Part shown: in pieces, positions 50,936 to 59,109 of the stretch | How the letters are laid out: each line of letters begins with the position of its first letter | How positions within the stretch are numbered: position 1 is the first letter of the stretch | From: Pseudoramibacter faecis | GTDB taxonomy: Bacteria > Bacillota > Clostridia > Eubacteriales > Eubacteriaceae | Reading direction: 5' to 3' | Length of the DNA: 64,000 nucleotides | Assembly (NCBI RefSeq): GCF_036289405.1 | Contig: NZ_JAYFFI010000001.1 | Span: forward strand, 62,001-126,000 | Translations under genes and position numbers: made by a program | The notes under the pieces: generated by a model | Told to the model about the DNA's origin: nothing | What the model saw: the letters and a program-made list of their open reading frames with translations, nothing else | Database searches by the model: none

Positions 50936-50992
50936 AAAAAAGAACAATAAAGCGGTCCATCCGTCTGACAATGGATGGACGACATTTATTGT
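50936..50992 (-). terminator. Second, extended hairpin terminator upstream of the cytidylate-kinase-like gene
   Basis: Outer arms ACAATAAA/TTTATTGT and inner arms GTCCATCC/GGATGGAC make a two-part hairpin, with six T after it on the minus strand. It lies 43 bases after the first ispH terminator and ends 22 bases before the next start codon. It could be a back-up terminator or an attenuator in the leader of that gene. Confidence 0.55.
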
Positions 50993-51030
50993 CCTCGTTT
51001 TATGATATCTGTGTGGTTGCGCGCCGTCTC

Positions 51031-51062
51031 ATAAAAAAGAAGCCGCCGAAACGGCCTCTTTT
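51031..51062 (-). terminator. Terminator of the ispH-S1 gene
   Basis: 10-bp minus-strand stem AAAAGAGGCC/GGCTTCTTTT (one G-T), 8-base loop, T run continuing, 14 bases past the stop. Confidence 0.75.
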
Positions 51063-51076
51063 AAATGCGCGTCGAC

Positions 51077-53254
51077 TTATTCTTCGTCTTCGCCGGCATC
51101 ATCTCCGAAATCCAGCTGGCCGAAGAGATCGCCAAAGGAATCGCCCAAGGTGAAATTGGCACTATCTTCGTACACCGTGGTGTCGTGCTGCGGCTGACGT
51201 CTGCGCGGTCTGCGCCCGCCGGCCGCCCCTCCGCCGTTTGCGCGACGGCCGCCGTTGCCGCCTTCTCGGCGCTGATGTCTCTGCGGACGTTCCGGCGCTT
51301 CGAGGGTCGCTTTGATGCTCAGGCTGATCTTTTCTTTTTCGCGGTTGATGCCGATGATCTTAACTTTAACGGTGTCACCCGGCGTCAGCTCGGACGCAAC
51401 GGATTCGACGCGGCGATAGCTGATTTCGGAAATGTGAATCAAGCCTTCAACACCCGGGATGATTTCGGCAAAAGCGCCGAAGTCCAAAACATTGGTGATC
51501 TTGACTTCGACTTCATCACCTTCTTTGTACTGTTCGACAAAGGTATCCCACGGTTTTGGCTGCAGCGCTTTCACGCTGAGCTTGATCTTCTTTTCTTCGT
51601 CGTTCTTCTGGATAACTTTGGCTTCGATTTCCTGGCCCTTTTCAAGCAAGTCCTTCGGTTCGTTGGCACGGGCCCAGGTCAAATCCGAACGGTGAACGAA
51701 ACCATCAATCCCGTCAAGGTCAATAAAGACCCCGAAATTCGTGATGGTCTTAACCGTCCCTTTGAGGACATCATCCAAATTGATTTCGGCGTAACGTTTT
51801 TCTTTCTGCTCGCGCTGCACCTTCTGACGTTCTTTGTACTCTTTTTCGAGGATCACCCGCTGAGAGAAGATCGCGCGGCGGCGTCTTGCATTATAGTCGA
51901 TGATTTTCCCGCGGACTTCTTTGCCTACCAGCGTGTTGAGATCCTTGATATAACGCACATGATACTGAGAAGCTGGCATGAAGATATCGGTAAAACCGAT
52001 ATCGACGATGAGACCGCTGCCGGAAACGCTCTTGACGGTCCCTTCGAGGATTTCTTCGTTTTTGTAGGCTTCTTCCAAACGACGCTGGGTCTTTTGATTG
52101 TCGAATTTGATTTTTGACAGTCTGACCGCGCCGTTGTCATCGTGCAAATCGGTTACGATCGCATTGATCTTGTCCCCGGCCTTCACTTCGTCGGTCAGAG
52201 CGACGTCGTTTTTCCAAGTGTAGTCATTGCGCTTGATCACACCATCTGCTTTATATCCAATGTTCAGGATAATTTCATCATCGTTGACTTCAATGACTTC
52301 CCCCTCAACCGCTGACCCTCTGTGAATCGGCTTGAAGGATTCATCAATAGCAGCCGCGAAATCAAATGCTTCGTCTGTCATTTCTGCTGTTTCCTGAACC
52401 TGCATGTTTTCCGTTTTGTTTTCTTCCATTCTTTCCGTTACCTCCTTAACGATCCAGTCCGGCGTGGATGCTCCCGCTGTGATTCCGACCCTATCGCAGT
52501 GTTTGATCTCATCGAGATTTAATTCTCCGGCTGTCTCTATATGGCATGTATCGCTGCATTGCGCTTTGCACACCTCATACAGTTTTTGCGTGTTCGAGGA
52601 ATGATAACCGCCCACAACAATCATATATTCCACACGTTTGGCCGTTTCAACCGCAGCGGCTTGTCTTTCCGCAGTCGCCGAACAAATCGTGTTAAATATC
52701 ACACATTCATCGGTTCTTTCCTTGAGAACCTTTGTGATGGCGTTAAATCTATCTTTGATAGCTGTCGTCTGTGCCACTACACAAAGTTTTGCCGTTCGGG
52801 GAATCGCAGCGGCCTCTTCAACCGTATTGACCACGATGGCCGGTTGTTTGTCACACCAGCCGGTCGCCCCGATCACCTCTGGGTGATCCGCGTTGCCCAC
52901 GATGACAACCCGATATCCTTTGGCATCATAGTCGCTGACCCTTTGCTGCATCGCGCGAACAAAAGGACAGGTCGCATCGACAATGGTCAGGTCCTTCGCT
53001 TCAGCCTGATCCATCACAGCCTTGCTGACGCCGTGAGAGCGAATAATCACGGTTCCCGACGGGATTTCCTCAATGGCATCCACCTTGATAATGCCCATCT
53101 GTTCGAGCCGTTCCATTTCCTGGCGGTTATGGGAAATATCCCCCAAACAGTAAATCGGCTGATGCGCGGCATTTTTCAGGGTGTCATCCGCCAGTGCCAT
53201 CGCATTGGTAATCCCAAAGCAATAACCTGCTTTATCTGCGACGATAACCTTCAT
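51077..53254 (-). CDS. ispH: Fused IspH (HMBPP reductase) and ribosomal protein S1-like protein
   Basis: The 725-residue fusion starts with IspH, the last step of the MEP isoprenoid route. The three [4Fe-4S] cysteines lie in KAGYCFGIT, DATCPFVRAMQ and NTICSATAERQ, with GGYHSSNT and ITAGASTPDWIVKEV (residues 1-285). After an acidic linker come four S1 repeats: GSAVEGEVIEVNDDEIILNIGYKADG; LEGTVKSVSGSGLIVDIGF; LKGTVKTITNFGVFIDLDGIDGFVH; VKITNVLDFGAFAEIIPGVEGLIHISE. The tail is Gly/Arg-rich and then acidic. Such fusions are a known clostridial arrangement. A GGAGATAG site precedes the ATG at 53254. Confidence 0.94.
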   Translation of the reverse strand: MKVIVADKAGYCFGITNAMALADDTLKNAAHQPIYCLGDISHNRQEMERLEQMGIIKVDAIEEIPSGTVIIRSHGVSKAVMDQAEAKDLTIVDATCPFVRAMQQRVSDYDAKGYRVVIVGNADHPEVIGATGWCDKQPAIVVNTVEEAAAIPRTAKLCVVAQTTAIKDRFNAITKVLKERTDECVIFNTICSATAERQAAAVETAKRVEYMIVVGGYHSSNTQKLYEVCKAQCSDTCHIETAGELNLDEIKHCDRVGITAGASTPDWIVKEVTERMEENKTENMQVQETAEMTDEAFDFAAAIDESFKPIHRGSAVEGEVIEVNDDEIILNIGYKADGVIKRNDYTWKNDVALTDEVKAGDKINAIVTDLHDDNGAVRLSKIKFDNQKTQRRLEEAYKNEEILEGTVKSVSGSGLIVDIGFTDIFMPASQYHVRYIKDLNTLVGKEVRGKIIDYNARRRRAIFSQRVILEKEYKERQKVQREQKEKRYAEINLDDVLKGTVKTITNFGVFIDLDGIDGFVHRSDLTWARANEPKDLLEKGQEIEAKVIQKNDEEKKIKLSVKALQPKPWDTFVEQYKEGDEVEVKITNVLDFGAFAEIIPGVEGLIHISEISYRRVESVASELTPGDTVKVKIIGINREKEKISLSIKATLEAPERPQRHQRREGGNGGRRANGGGAAGGRRPRRRQPQHDTTVYEDSANFTLGDSFGDLFGQLDFGDDAGEDEE

Positions 53255-53268
53255 ACACTATCTCCATT

Positions 53269-53297
53269 ATTGTATTTGAAAACCAAATAATTGTCTA
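53269..53297 (-). promoter_or_regulatory. ispH-S1 promoter
   Basis: TAGACA (53292-53297), 17 bases, TACAAT (53269-53274) on the minus strand, 15-20 bases before the ATG. It lies in a very AT-rich spacer downstream of plsC. Confidence 0.5.
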
Positions 53298-53355
53298 TCA
53301 TTTTTTAAAAAAATTACATTTTTTTATTTCTTTTTTTCTGAAAAACAAAAAATAT

Positions 53356-53934
53356 TCAAAGCGAATAAATCTGCGCCATGATATGTTCACCGACCGCTTC
53401 ACTTTCCTCCGAACGCATTTTTTTGTCATAATATTCGCTGAGCCAAATGGGTTCTCCGATCGTCACCTTCACTTTTCCGCGCCATTTGTATTCGCCGGTA
53501 ATGTGGATCGGCAAAATCGGCGCGCGGGTCTTCTGGGCGAAGACGATAAAACCGTCAGCCGGTTTGACCTTCTGCCCTTGCTTGACGCGGGTGCCCTCCG
53601 GAAAGATTCCGATTTGCTCGTCGTTGCGCAAATACCCCAGCGTGGTCTTGAGCGTCTCCACCGAAACGTGATGGCGGTCCACCGGGAAAACGTGCACTTT
53701 GGTTAAAATCCAGCTCACAAAGCGGCCGGAAAAAATTTCTTTTTTGGCCATCCAGTGAATCGGGCGGCGAATCGGAAAAACGGTATCGATCAGCAGCGGG
53801 TCGTACCAATACGTATGGTTGGCGCACACCACGGCACGCCCGCTCTTCGGGATGTTCTCCCGCCCCTCAACGCTCACATTGATCCAGCACCAATTGACCA
53901 GACGAAAAAGCCAATGCGCAATCCGGTAAATCAT
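53356..53934 (-). CDS. plsC: 1-acyl-sn-glycerol-3-phosphate acyltransferase PlsC
   Basis: The membrane acyltransferase makes phosphatidate from lysophosphatidate. The 192-residue frame has the NHTYWYD catalytic motif (NHx4D), FPVDR, the FPEGTR motif and PILPIHITG. The ATG at 53934 overlaps the cmk stop by one base (TGATG), and GGGGAGG lies before it. It continues the cmk transcript. Confidence 0.92.
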   Translation of the reverse strand: MIYRIAHWLFRLVNWCWINVSVEGRENIPKSGRAVVCANHTYWYDPLLIDTVFPIRRPIHWMAKKEIFSGRFVSWILTKVHVFPVDRHHVSVETLKTTLGYLRNDEQIGIFPEGTRVKQGQKVKPADGFIVFAQKTRAPILPIHITGEYKWRGKVKVTIGEPIWLSEYYDKKMRSEESEAVGEHIMAQIYSL

Positions 53935-54587
53935 CAACAATCCTCCCCGATAGCTTTTAAAATCGTCGCGCACACGTCGGGAATATCCAACCCGGTCGTG
54001 TCTATCCGGACGGCGTCGTCGCAGCAGACAAGAGGACCGACCTCCCGATGGGCATCGTTATAGTCTCGCTGCGCGATGTCCACTTCAATGGCCGCCAACG
54101 TTTTGTCGCCCAGCTGACTTTTTTCCTTTAATTCGTCGAAACGGCGTTTAGCACGCTCTTCCACGGTGGCGTCCAGATAAAACTTATAATCGGCTTCAGG
54201 CAATACCACCGACCCAATATCCCGGCCGTCCATGATCACGTCGGTATCTCCGGCGATTTTTTGCTGCTGAGCCACCAAAAGCGCGCGCACTTCGGGAATC
54301 GCCGCCACCTTCGAGGTGAAACGGCTTACTTCGGGGTCCCGAATCGCCGTGGTCACGTCTTCGCCGTTTAAAAAAACTTGCTGGCCTTCAAAACGAATAA
54401 CCGCCGTCTCGGTCAACGCCGCCACCGCCGCCGTATCGTCAAAATCAAGCCGATGGCTCAATGCCGCGTAGGTAATGGCGCGATACATCGCACCGGTATC
54501 CAAATACACAATGTTCAGCTGCGCTGCCACCATCTTCGCAATGGTGCTTTTGCCGGCCCCCGCCGGCCCGTCAATGGCTATTTGCAT
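53934..54587 (-). CDS. cmk: Cytidylate kinase Cmk
   Basis: The nucleoside monophosphate kinase phosphorylates CMP and dCMP. The 217-residue frame has the P-loop IAIDGPAGAGKSTIAKMVA, YLDTGAMYRAITYAAL, DVTTAIRDPEVSRFTSKVAAIP, DGRDIGSVVLPEADYKFYLDATVEERAKRR and the Ile/Val-rich end. The ATG at 54587 is one base after the stop of the flavoprotein gene and 1 base into plsC at the other end, so the whole run is co-translated. Confidence 0.95.
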   Translation of the reverse strand: MQIAIDGPAGAGKSTIAKMVAAQLNIVYLDTGAMYRAITYAALSHRLDFDDTAAVAALTETAVIRFEGQQVFLNGEDVTTAIRDPEVSRFTSKVAAIPEVRALLVAQQQKIAGDTDVIMDGRDIGSVVLPEADYKFYLDATVEERAKRRFDELKEKSQLGDKTLAAIEVDIAQRDYNDAHREVGPLVCCDDAVRIDTTGLDIPDVCATILKAIGEDC

Positions 54588-54588
54588 G

Positions 54589-55812
54589 CTACTCTCTCCG
54601 TGTTCCCGCCGCAAAGCCCGTGCTCGCGGCAATTTGAATATTAAAGCCACCGGTGAACCCGTCGACATCGATCATCTCCCCGGCAAAATAAAGGCCGGCG
54701 ATCCGTTTAGAAGCCATGGTTTTAGGATTGATCTCCGCGGTGGATACCCCGCCGGCCGTCACAATCGCCGTATTGGGATCATAAAAACCCCGAATGGTAA
54801 GGGGCAGATGTTTTAACACCGCCGTTAAGGATTTGCGTTCAACCCGACTGATCTGGTTGATTTTTTTATCGCCGACGACACCCGCCGCCGCCAAAATCAC
54901 GGGGATCATCCGCTTGGGCAAAAGCGCTTTCAGGGTGTGATCGATTTGACGGTTTTTGAATTGATCAAAATCCCGCAACAGCCTGGCATCCAACTGCGCT
55001 TCGGTCAGTGCCGGTTTGAGATCCAGCACCACTCGATAGCGCTCCGGCGCTTCGTCCATCAGTGCCGAAAACGTCAAAATCAACGGGCCGGAAAGTCCAA
55101 AATGAGTCATCAGCACTTCGCCGCGCAATTTGGTCTGGAGCCGCTCTCCGCAATAAAGCGCCGCCTCAATGTTTTTAAGTGTCAGCCCCTGAAGGACCTT
55201 TAGCCAGGTTTCTTTGATCTCTATCCCCACAAGGGATGGCCTGCAGGGCGCCAGGGTATGACCCAGCCGCTCGGCTTCCCGCAAGCCCCAGCCGTCGGAC
55301 CCTGTCGAGCGATAGCTCAGTCCGCCGGTGGCCATCACAACCTTGTCGGCTGCCAGTGTCTCGCCGCCGACCAGCGCCACCCCGACGGCCCGGTCCGCCG
55401 CCACCAAAATCGCCGTCACCTCGGCATGCAGGCGCACATCCACCTGGGCCGCCCCCAGCGCTTTGCCAAAGGCGCGGATAATATCGCTGGATTTGTCGCT
55501 CACCGGGAACACCCGATTGCCCCGCTCCACCTTGAGCGGGCAGCCCTGGGACTCGATCAGCGCCATCAGGTCCCAGTGACTGAACCCCGCGATGGCCGAA
55601 TACATGAACCGGGCGTTGTGCACCACATTGTCGAGAAAAGTGTGCTCGTCGCAATCGTTGGTCAGATTGCAGCGTCCCTTTCCCGTGATATACAGTTTTT
55701 TGCCGAGCTTTTCGTTTTTTTCAAGCAGAGTCACCGAATCTCCGCTTTTCGCCGCGGCCAGGGCCGCCGTCATGCCGGCCGGCCCGCCGCCGATTACGAT
55801 TGTCTTTTTCAT
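54589..55812 (-). CDS. HI0933/BaiN-like flavoprotein (NAD(P)/FAD-dependent oxidoreductase)
   Basis: The 407-residue protein has an FAD dinucleotide motif (IVIGGGPAGMTAALAAAKSGDSVTLLEKNEKLGKKLYITGKGRCNLTN), an ATGGLSYRSTGSDGWG region and a C-terminal FAD-closing motif with VTAGGVSTAEINPKTMASKRIAGLYFAGEMIDVDGFTGGFN. This is the HI0933 family (PF03486), to which BaiN belongs. Physiological substrate is unknown in most bacteria. It is upstream of cmk with one base between. Confidence 0.9.
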   Translation of the reverse strand: MKKTIVIGGGPAGMTAALAAAKSGDSVTLLEKNEKLGKKLYITGKGRCNLTNDCDEHTFLDNVVHNARFMYSAIAGFSHWDLMALIESQGCPLKVERGNRVFPVSDKSSDIIRAFGKALGAAQVDVRLHAEVTAILVAADRAVGVALVGGETLAADKVVMATGGLSYRSTGSDGWGLREAERLGHTLAPCRPSLVGIEIKETWLKVLQGLTLKNIEAALYCGERLQTKLRGEVLMTHFGLSGPLILTFSALMDEAPERYRVVLDLKPALTEAQLDARLLRDFDQFKNRQIDHTLKALLPKRMIPVILAAAGVVGDKKINQISRVERKSLTAVLKHLPLTIRGFYDPNTAIVTAGGVSTAEINPKTMASKRIAGLYFAGEMIDVDGFTGGFNIQIAASTGFAAGTRRE

Positions 55813-55847
55813 ATGGAGCCATTATATCACAGGGGCGGCCGATCCGC

Positions 55848-56420
55848 TCATCCTTTTTTGCGGATCACATAGGCCACCGGCGCCCCGTGATGATTCTCGA
55901 CACTGAAGCGATAGGCCTCAAAACGGCGATCGAGCGCCCGCACCCATCCGGCCACGCCCTCGGCCTCCGCGCAGCCAGAGGCGTGCGCATAGGCGCAAAT
56001 CGTCAGGATTCCGCCCTCGGCCAGCACCTTCGCCGCCGCGGTCAGCGCGGTCATCGTCGTTTCCCGCCGGGTCACCACAGCGGGATCGCCCCCGGGAAAA
56101 TAGCCGAGATTAAACATCGCCGCGCGAATCTGGGCATCGCGAACGATCGCCGGCACCGCCCCCAAAGTCTCGTGCCCCTGATGATACCAATGCACCGGCC
56201 CCGCCCATTGGCGTTCGGCCAGTTTGTCCCGGGCCATCATGAGTGCCGCTTCCTGAATATCAAAGCCGTATACCCGGCCAGTCACCCCAACGGCTTCGGC
56301 CAGAAAACAGGTGTCTTCACCGGTGCCCACCGTCGCGTCAAGGGCACTGTCCCCGGGGATGAGCACCTCGGCCACACAGGCGCGCACAAAATCCGTCTGT
56401 CTGCGAAAATGCTCAAGCAT
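55848..56420 (-). CDS. Class I SAM-dependent methyltransferase (YtqB-like, rRNA_methylase family)
   Basis: The 190-residue protein shows the SAM-binding start DATVGTGEDTCFLAEAVG, GFDIQEAALMMARDKL, then FNLGYFPGGDPAVVT, a motif of the PF06962 family, and a C-terminal TICAYAHASG. Relatives such as YtqB/MnmM methylate tRNA wobble uridines, but this cannot be decided here. The ATG at 56420 has GGGGGAAG before it and overlaps the pseudouridine synthase end by 8 bases. The longer frame to 56606 is a shadow of that gene. Confidence 0.85.
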   Translation of the reverse strand: MLEHFRRQTDFVRACVAEVLIPGDSALDATVGTGEDTCFLAEAVGVTGRVYGFDIQEAALMMARDKLAERQWAGPVHWYHQGHETLGAVPAIVRDAQIRAAMFNLGYFPGGDPAVVTRRETTMTALTAAAKVLAEGGILTICAYAHASGCAEAEGVAGWVRALDRRFEAYRFSVENHHGAPVAYVIRKKG

Positions 56421-57153
56421 CGGCTTCCCCCTGAACTTCCCGGCGCAATTTTGCCACTTCATCCGGGCGCAGATGCCGCCATTCCCCCGGTTTGAGGGTG
56501 TCGTCCGCAATGTCGCCGATGGCCGTTCGCCGCAGCGCCACCACCGGGTGGCCCACCGCCGCGCACATCTTGCGAATCTGACGCTTTTTGCCTTCGTGAA
56601 GGGCAATGGACAGCCGTGTGGAGCCCCGCTTGTGCTGCAGCACGGTCACTTCCGCCGGTTGGGTTCGGTAGGTTTTTGTGCCTGCATCGTCCAGCGGGAT
56701 CGCAACCCCTTCGCGCAGCGCCGCCAATGCCGGCGCCGTCACCCGGCCCTTCACCACCGCCTCATAAACCTTGCCAAGATGATAACTGGGGTGGGTCAGC
56801 CGAAAGGTGAGATCCCCATCGTTGGTCAAAATCAAAAGCCCCTCCGTATCCTTGTCGAGGCGACCGATGGCATAAAGCCGCGCGTCCGCCGCCACCAAAT
56901 CGAGAATCTTGCGCTCGGCGTGGGCATCTTCGCTGGTGGTCACCACTCCCCTGGGCTTGTTGAGCAGAAGATAGACTTTTGTCTCCGGCGCGATGGGCTT
57001 CCCATCCACGAGCACCGTATCCCCAGGCCGCACCTGCTGCCCCAGAGTGTCGATCACGACCCCATTAACGCGCACCCGTCCGGCGGCAATTATCGCCTCG
57101 GATCTGCGGCGGGAGGCCACCCCGCATTGGGCCATGTATTTTTGAAGTCTCAT
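56413..57153 (-). CDS. Pseudouridine synthase RluB/RsuA family
   Basis: The 246-residue enzyme isomerises uridine in rRNA. It starts with an S4 RNA-binding domain (MRLQKYMAQCGVASRRRSEAIIAAGRVRVNG), then the catalytic domain with LLLNKPRGVVTT, the catalytic Asp in IGRLDKDTEGLLILTNDGD, KVYEA and KKRQIRKMCAAVGHPVVALRRTAIGD. The start overlaps the scpB stop by 4 bases. RluB following scpA-scpB is the usual Firmicute order. Confidence 0.93.
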   Translation of the reverse strand: MRLQKYMAQCGVASRRRSEAIIAAGRVRVNGVVIDTLGQQVRPGDTVLVDGKPIAPETKVYLLLNKPRGVVTTSEDAHAERKILDLVAADARLYAIGRLDKDTEGLLILTNDGDLTFRLTHPSYHLGKVYEAVVKGRVTAPALAALREGVAIPLDDAGTKTYRTQPAEVTVLQHKRGSTRLSIALHEGKKRQIRKMCAAVGHPVVALRRTAIGDIADDTLKPGEWRHLRPDEVAKLRREVQGEADA

Positions 57154-57731
57154 GCATCCTCCTGTGTTTCGGCCGGCGCTTCCTCTTCTTCCGGCACTTT
57201 AAAATCAGCTACCGGCGGCAAATCGTCCAGGCCCTCAATGTCCAACGCTTTTAGAAAGGCCGGCGTCGTCACATAAAAAAAAGGCCGCCCCGGCGCTTCC
57301 TTTCGCCCTGCTTCGGCAATGAGCTCGTGATCCAGAAGATTTTTGATGGAGCTCGCCGAAGAAACCCCGCGAATCCGCTCGACATCCACCCGGGTTACCG
57401 GCTGCTGATAGGCGATGATTGCCAGGGTTTCCATCGCCGCCCGGGACAGCGCCCCGTTTTTACCGAAGTGCTGGACCTTTTTGATTACCGGATACAGCGA
57501 AGGTTTGGTCGAAAGCTGCCAGCTGTCCCCGACGCGCGCCAGCCGCAGCCCACGGTCTGCCTCGCCGTAGCGCGCCTGAAGCGCCGCAAGATACCCCAGG
57601 ATCTCTTCCTCGGTCAGGCCCACCGCATCGGCCAGCGCCGAAGTCGCCACGGCGTCGCCACAGGCAAAAAGAATGCCTTCCAGCCAGCCGAAAATCGGCG
57701 CTTCAAAATCATTGTGATTGAGTTCATCCAT
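57150..57731 (-). CDS. scpB: Segregation and condensation protein ScpB
   Basis: ScpB is a winged-helix kleisin partner of ScpA and SMC in chromosome segregation. The 193-residue frame has WLEGILFACGDAVATSALADAVGLTEEEIL, RLARVGDSWQLSTKP, ALSRAAMETLAIIAYQQPVTRVDVERIRGVSSASSIKNLLDHELI and RPFFYVTTPAFLKALDIEGLDDLP. The ATG at 57731 has GGAGGG before it and overlaps the scpA end by 8 bases. The C-terminal 25 residues are acidic. Confidence 0.95.
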   Translation of the reverse strand: MDELNHNDFEAPIFGWLEGILFACGDAVATSALADAVGLTEEEILGYLAALQARYGEADRGLRLARVGDSWQLSTKPSLYPVIKKVQHFGKNGALSRAAMETLAIIAYQQPVTRVDVERIRGVSSASSIKNLLDHELIAEAGRKEAPGRPFFYVTTPAFLKALDIEGLDDLPPVADFKVPEEEEAPAETQEDA

Positions 57732-58461
57732 AGGGTTCCCTCCGATTGCCAATTAAAATATCCGCAAACTGCCGGCGCTGCTGTGCCGTGATGCGCCCCG
57801 TTTTAAACAGTTCCAATACCGCCAAAAAGGATGTCACCACTTCCCCGGTTTGATGGTCGCGCACAATCCGCGAAAAAGCGACCGATTGCCGCGGGGCACC
57901 GGTCAATGCGGTCTCAATGCGCGCAATTTGCTCCTCGGTGGTGTAAAGGTCCTGGACGAGCTTCGTCTGGGGCACATCTTTAAAGGAATGATCTTCCCGC
58001 CACCGGTCTATCAGGCGCCGATAACCGGCGGCCAGAGCTCCGGCCTCGACGCGCACCGCCTTTTCTTCCGCAGTCAGCGGCAGATACATCGGATCCCGAT
58101 ACACCGCCCCGCTGTAACGGGCGAGCTCCCGTTCCAGATAAAAACTGGCTGCTTTATAAAGCTGATAAGCTGCCAGCTGCTGCATCAACAGCGCTTCTGA
58201 ATCTTCTTCTTCCGCTGTTTCGGTCTCTTGCCGCGGCAAAAGGCGCTTGGCTTTAAGGGCGATCAGGCGGGACGCCATCACGATAAACGCACTGGCAACA
58301 CTTAAATCCATTGCCTGCCAACTCCGAATCGTTTCCAGATACTGGGTGGTGATGGTCGAAATGGACACATCATAAATGTCCATTTCGTTTTTTCGGATCA
58401 GAGTCAAAAGCAAATCCATCGGTCCCTCGAAATCATTGATATGCACCTGATAACTCTGCAC
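57724..58461 (-). CDS. scpA: Segregation and condensation protein ScpA
   Basis: ScpA is the kleisin linking SMC heads. The 245-residue frame starts YQVHINDFEGPMDLLLTLIRKNEMDIYDVSISTITTQYL, has ASAFIVMASRLIALKAKRLLP, an acidic middle, and a C-terminal winged helix (VTSFLAVLELFKTGRITAQQ). It overlaps scpB and lies 3 bases after the M50 protease gene, so the block from lysA to ispH-S1 reads as one long co-oriented run. Confidence 0.94.
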   Translation of the reverse strand: MQSYQVHINDFEGPMDLLLTLIRKNEMDIYDVSISTITTQYLETIRSWQAMDLSVASAFIVMASRLIALKAKRLLPRQETETAEEEDSEALLMQQLAAYQLYKAASFYLERELARYSGAVYRDPMYLPLTAEEKAVRVEAGALAAGYRRLIDRWREDHSFKDVPQTKLVQDLYTTEEQIARIETALTGAPRQSVAFSRIVRDHQTGEVVTSFLAVLELFKTGRITAQQRRQFADILIGNRREPYG

Positions 58462-58464
58462 AGT

Positions 58465-59106
58465 TCACCCCAGGATCCATAAAAAAATAGGATTTAAAAT
58501 CGCGCCGTAAAGATTCAGAATCCCGCTGACAATCGGCGTGATGACGGCGCCGAAAACCCCGGTGAACATCAAAATTAAAAGCACCCAATAGCCGTAATGG
58601 GAAAACGCCGCATAGCGCCGCTGTGTTTCATAGGGTAAAAACTCCCGAAGCACCTGGGATCCGTCCAGCGGCGGAATCGGAATTAAATTGAAAATACCGA
58701 ACATCACGTTGTACAGATAAATGTTCTGCAGGATCAGCTGCAAAATCATATTGTTTAGCGGCAGGCACGCGTCATAGGCTGCCATTCCGATAAAACCCAG
58801 AAAGAGATTTGTCAGACAGCCCGAAAGGGCCACCGCGATCATTCCCTTGCGCCGGTCTTTAAAATTGTCGGGGTTGACCGGCACCGGCTTGGCCCAGCCA
58901 AAGCGAACGAAAATCAGCGCCAGCAACCCGATGGGATCAATGTGTTTGAGCGGATTAAGGGTCAATCGGCCGGCCAATTTCGGCGTGTCATCGCCCATGG
59001 CTTCAGCGGCATAGCCGTGGGCCGCTTCGTGAAAACAGATCGCGATGAGAATGCCCGGAATCGAAAAGATTAGATTTAAAAAATAGTCGCTTGAAAAATG
59101 AAACAT
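58465..59106 (-). CDS. Site-2 protease family membrane metallopeptidase (M50, YwhC-like)
   Basis: The 213-residue membrane protein has the zinc motif in CFHEAAHGYAAEAMGD (HExxH) and the second ligand in NLIPIPPLDGSQVL. Five or six membrane segments surround them. It belongs to the small M50B type that commonly neighbours scpA in Firmicutes. Its substrate is unknown. It starts 3 bases after lysA ends. Confidence 0.92.
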   Translation of the reverse strand: MFHFSSDYFLNLIFSIPGILIAICFHEAAHGYAAEAMGDDTPKLAGRLTLNPLKHIDPIGLLALIFVRFGWAKPVPVNPDNFKDRRKGMIAVALSGCLTNLFLGFIGMAAYDACLPLNNMILQLILQNIYLYNVMFGIFNLIPIPPLDGSQVLREFLPYETQRRYAAFSHYGYWVLLILMFTGVFGAVITPIVSGILNLYGAILNPIFLWILG

Positions 59107-59109
59107 TGT

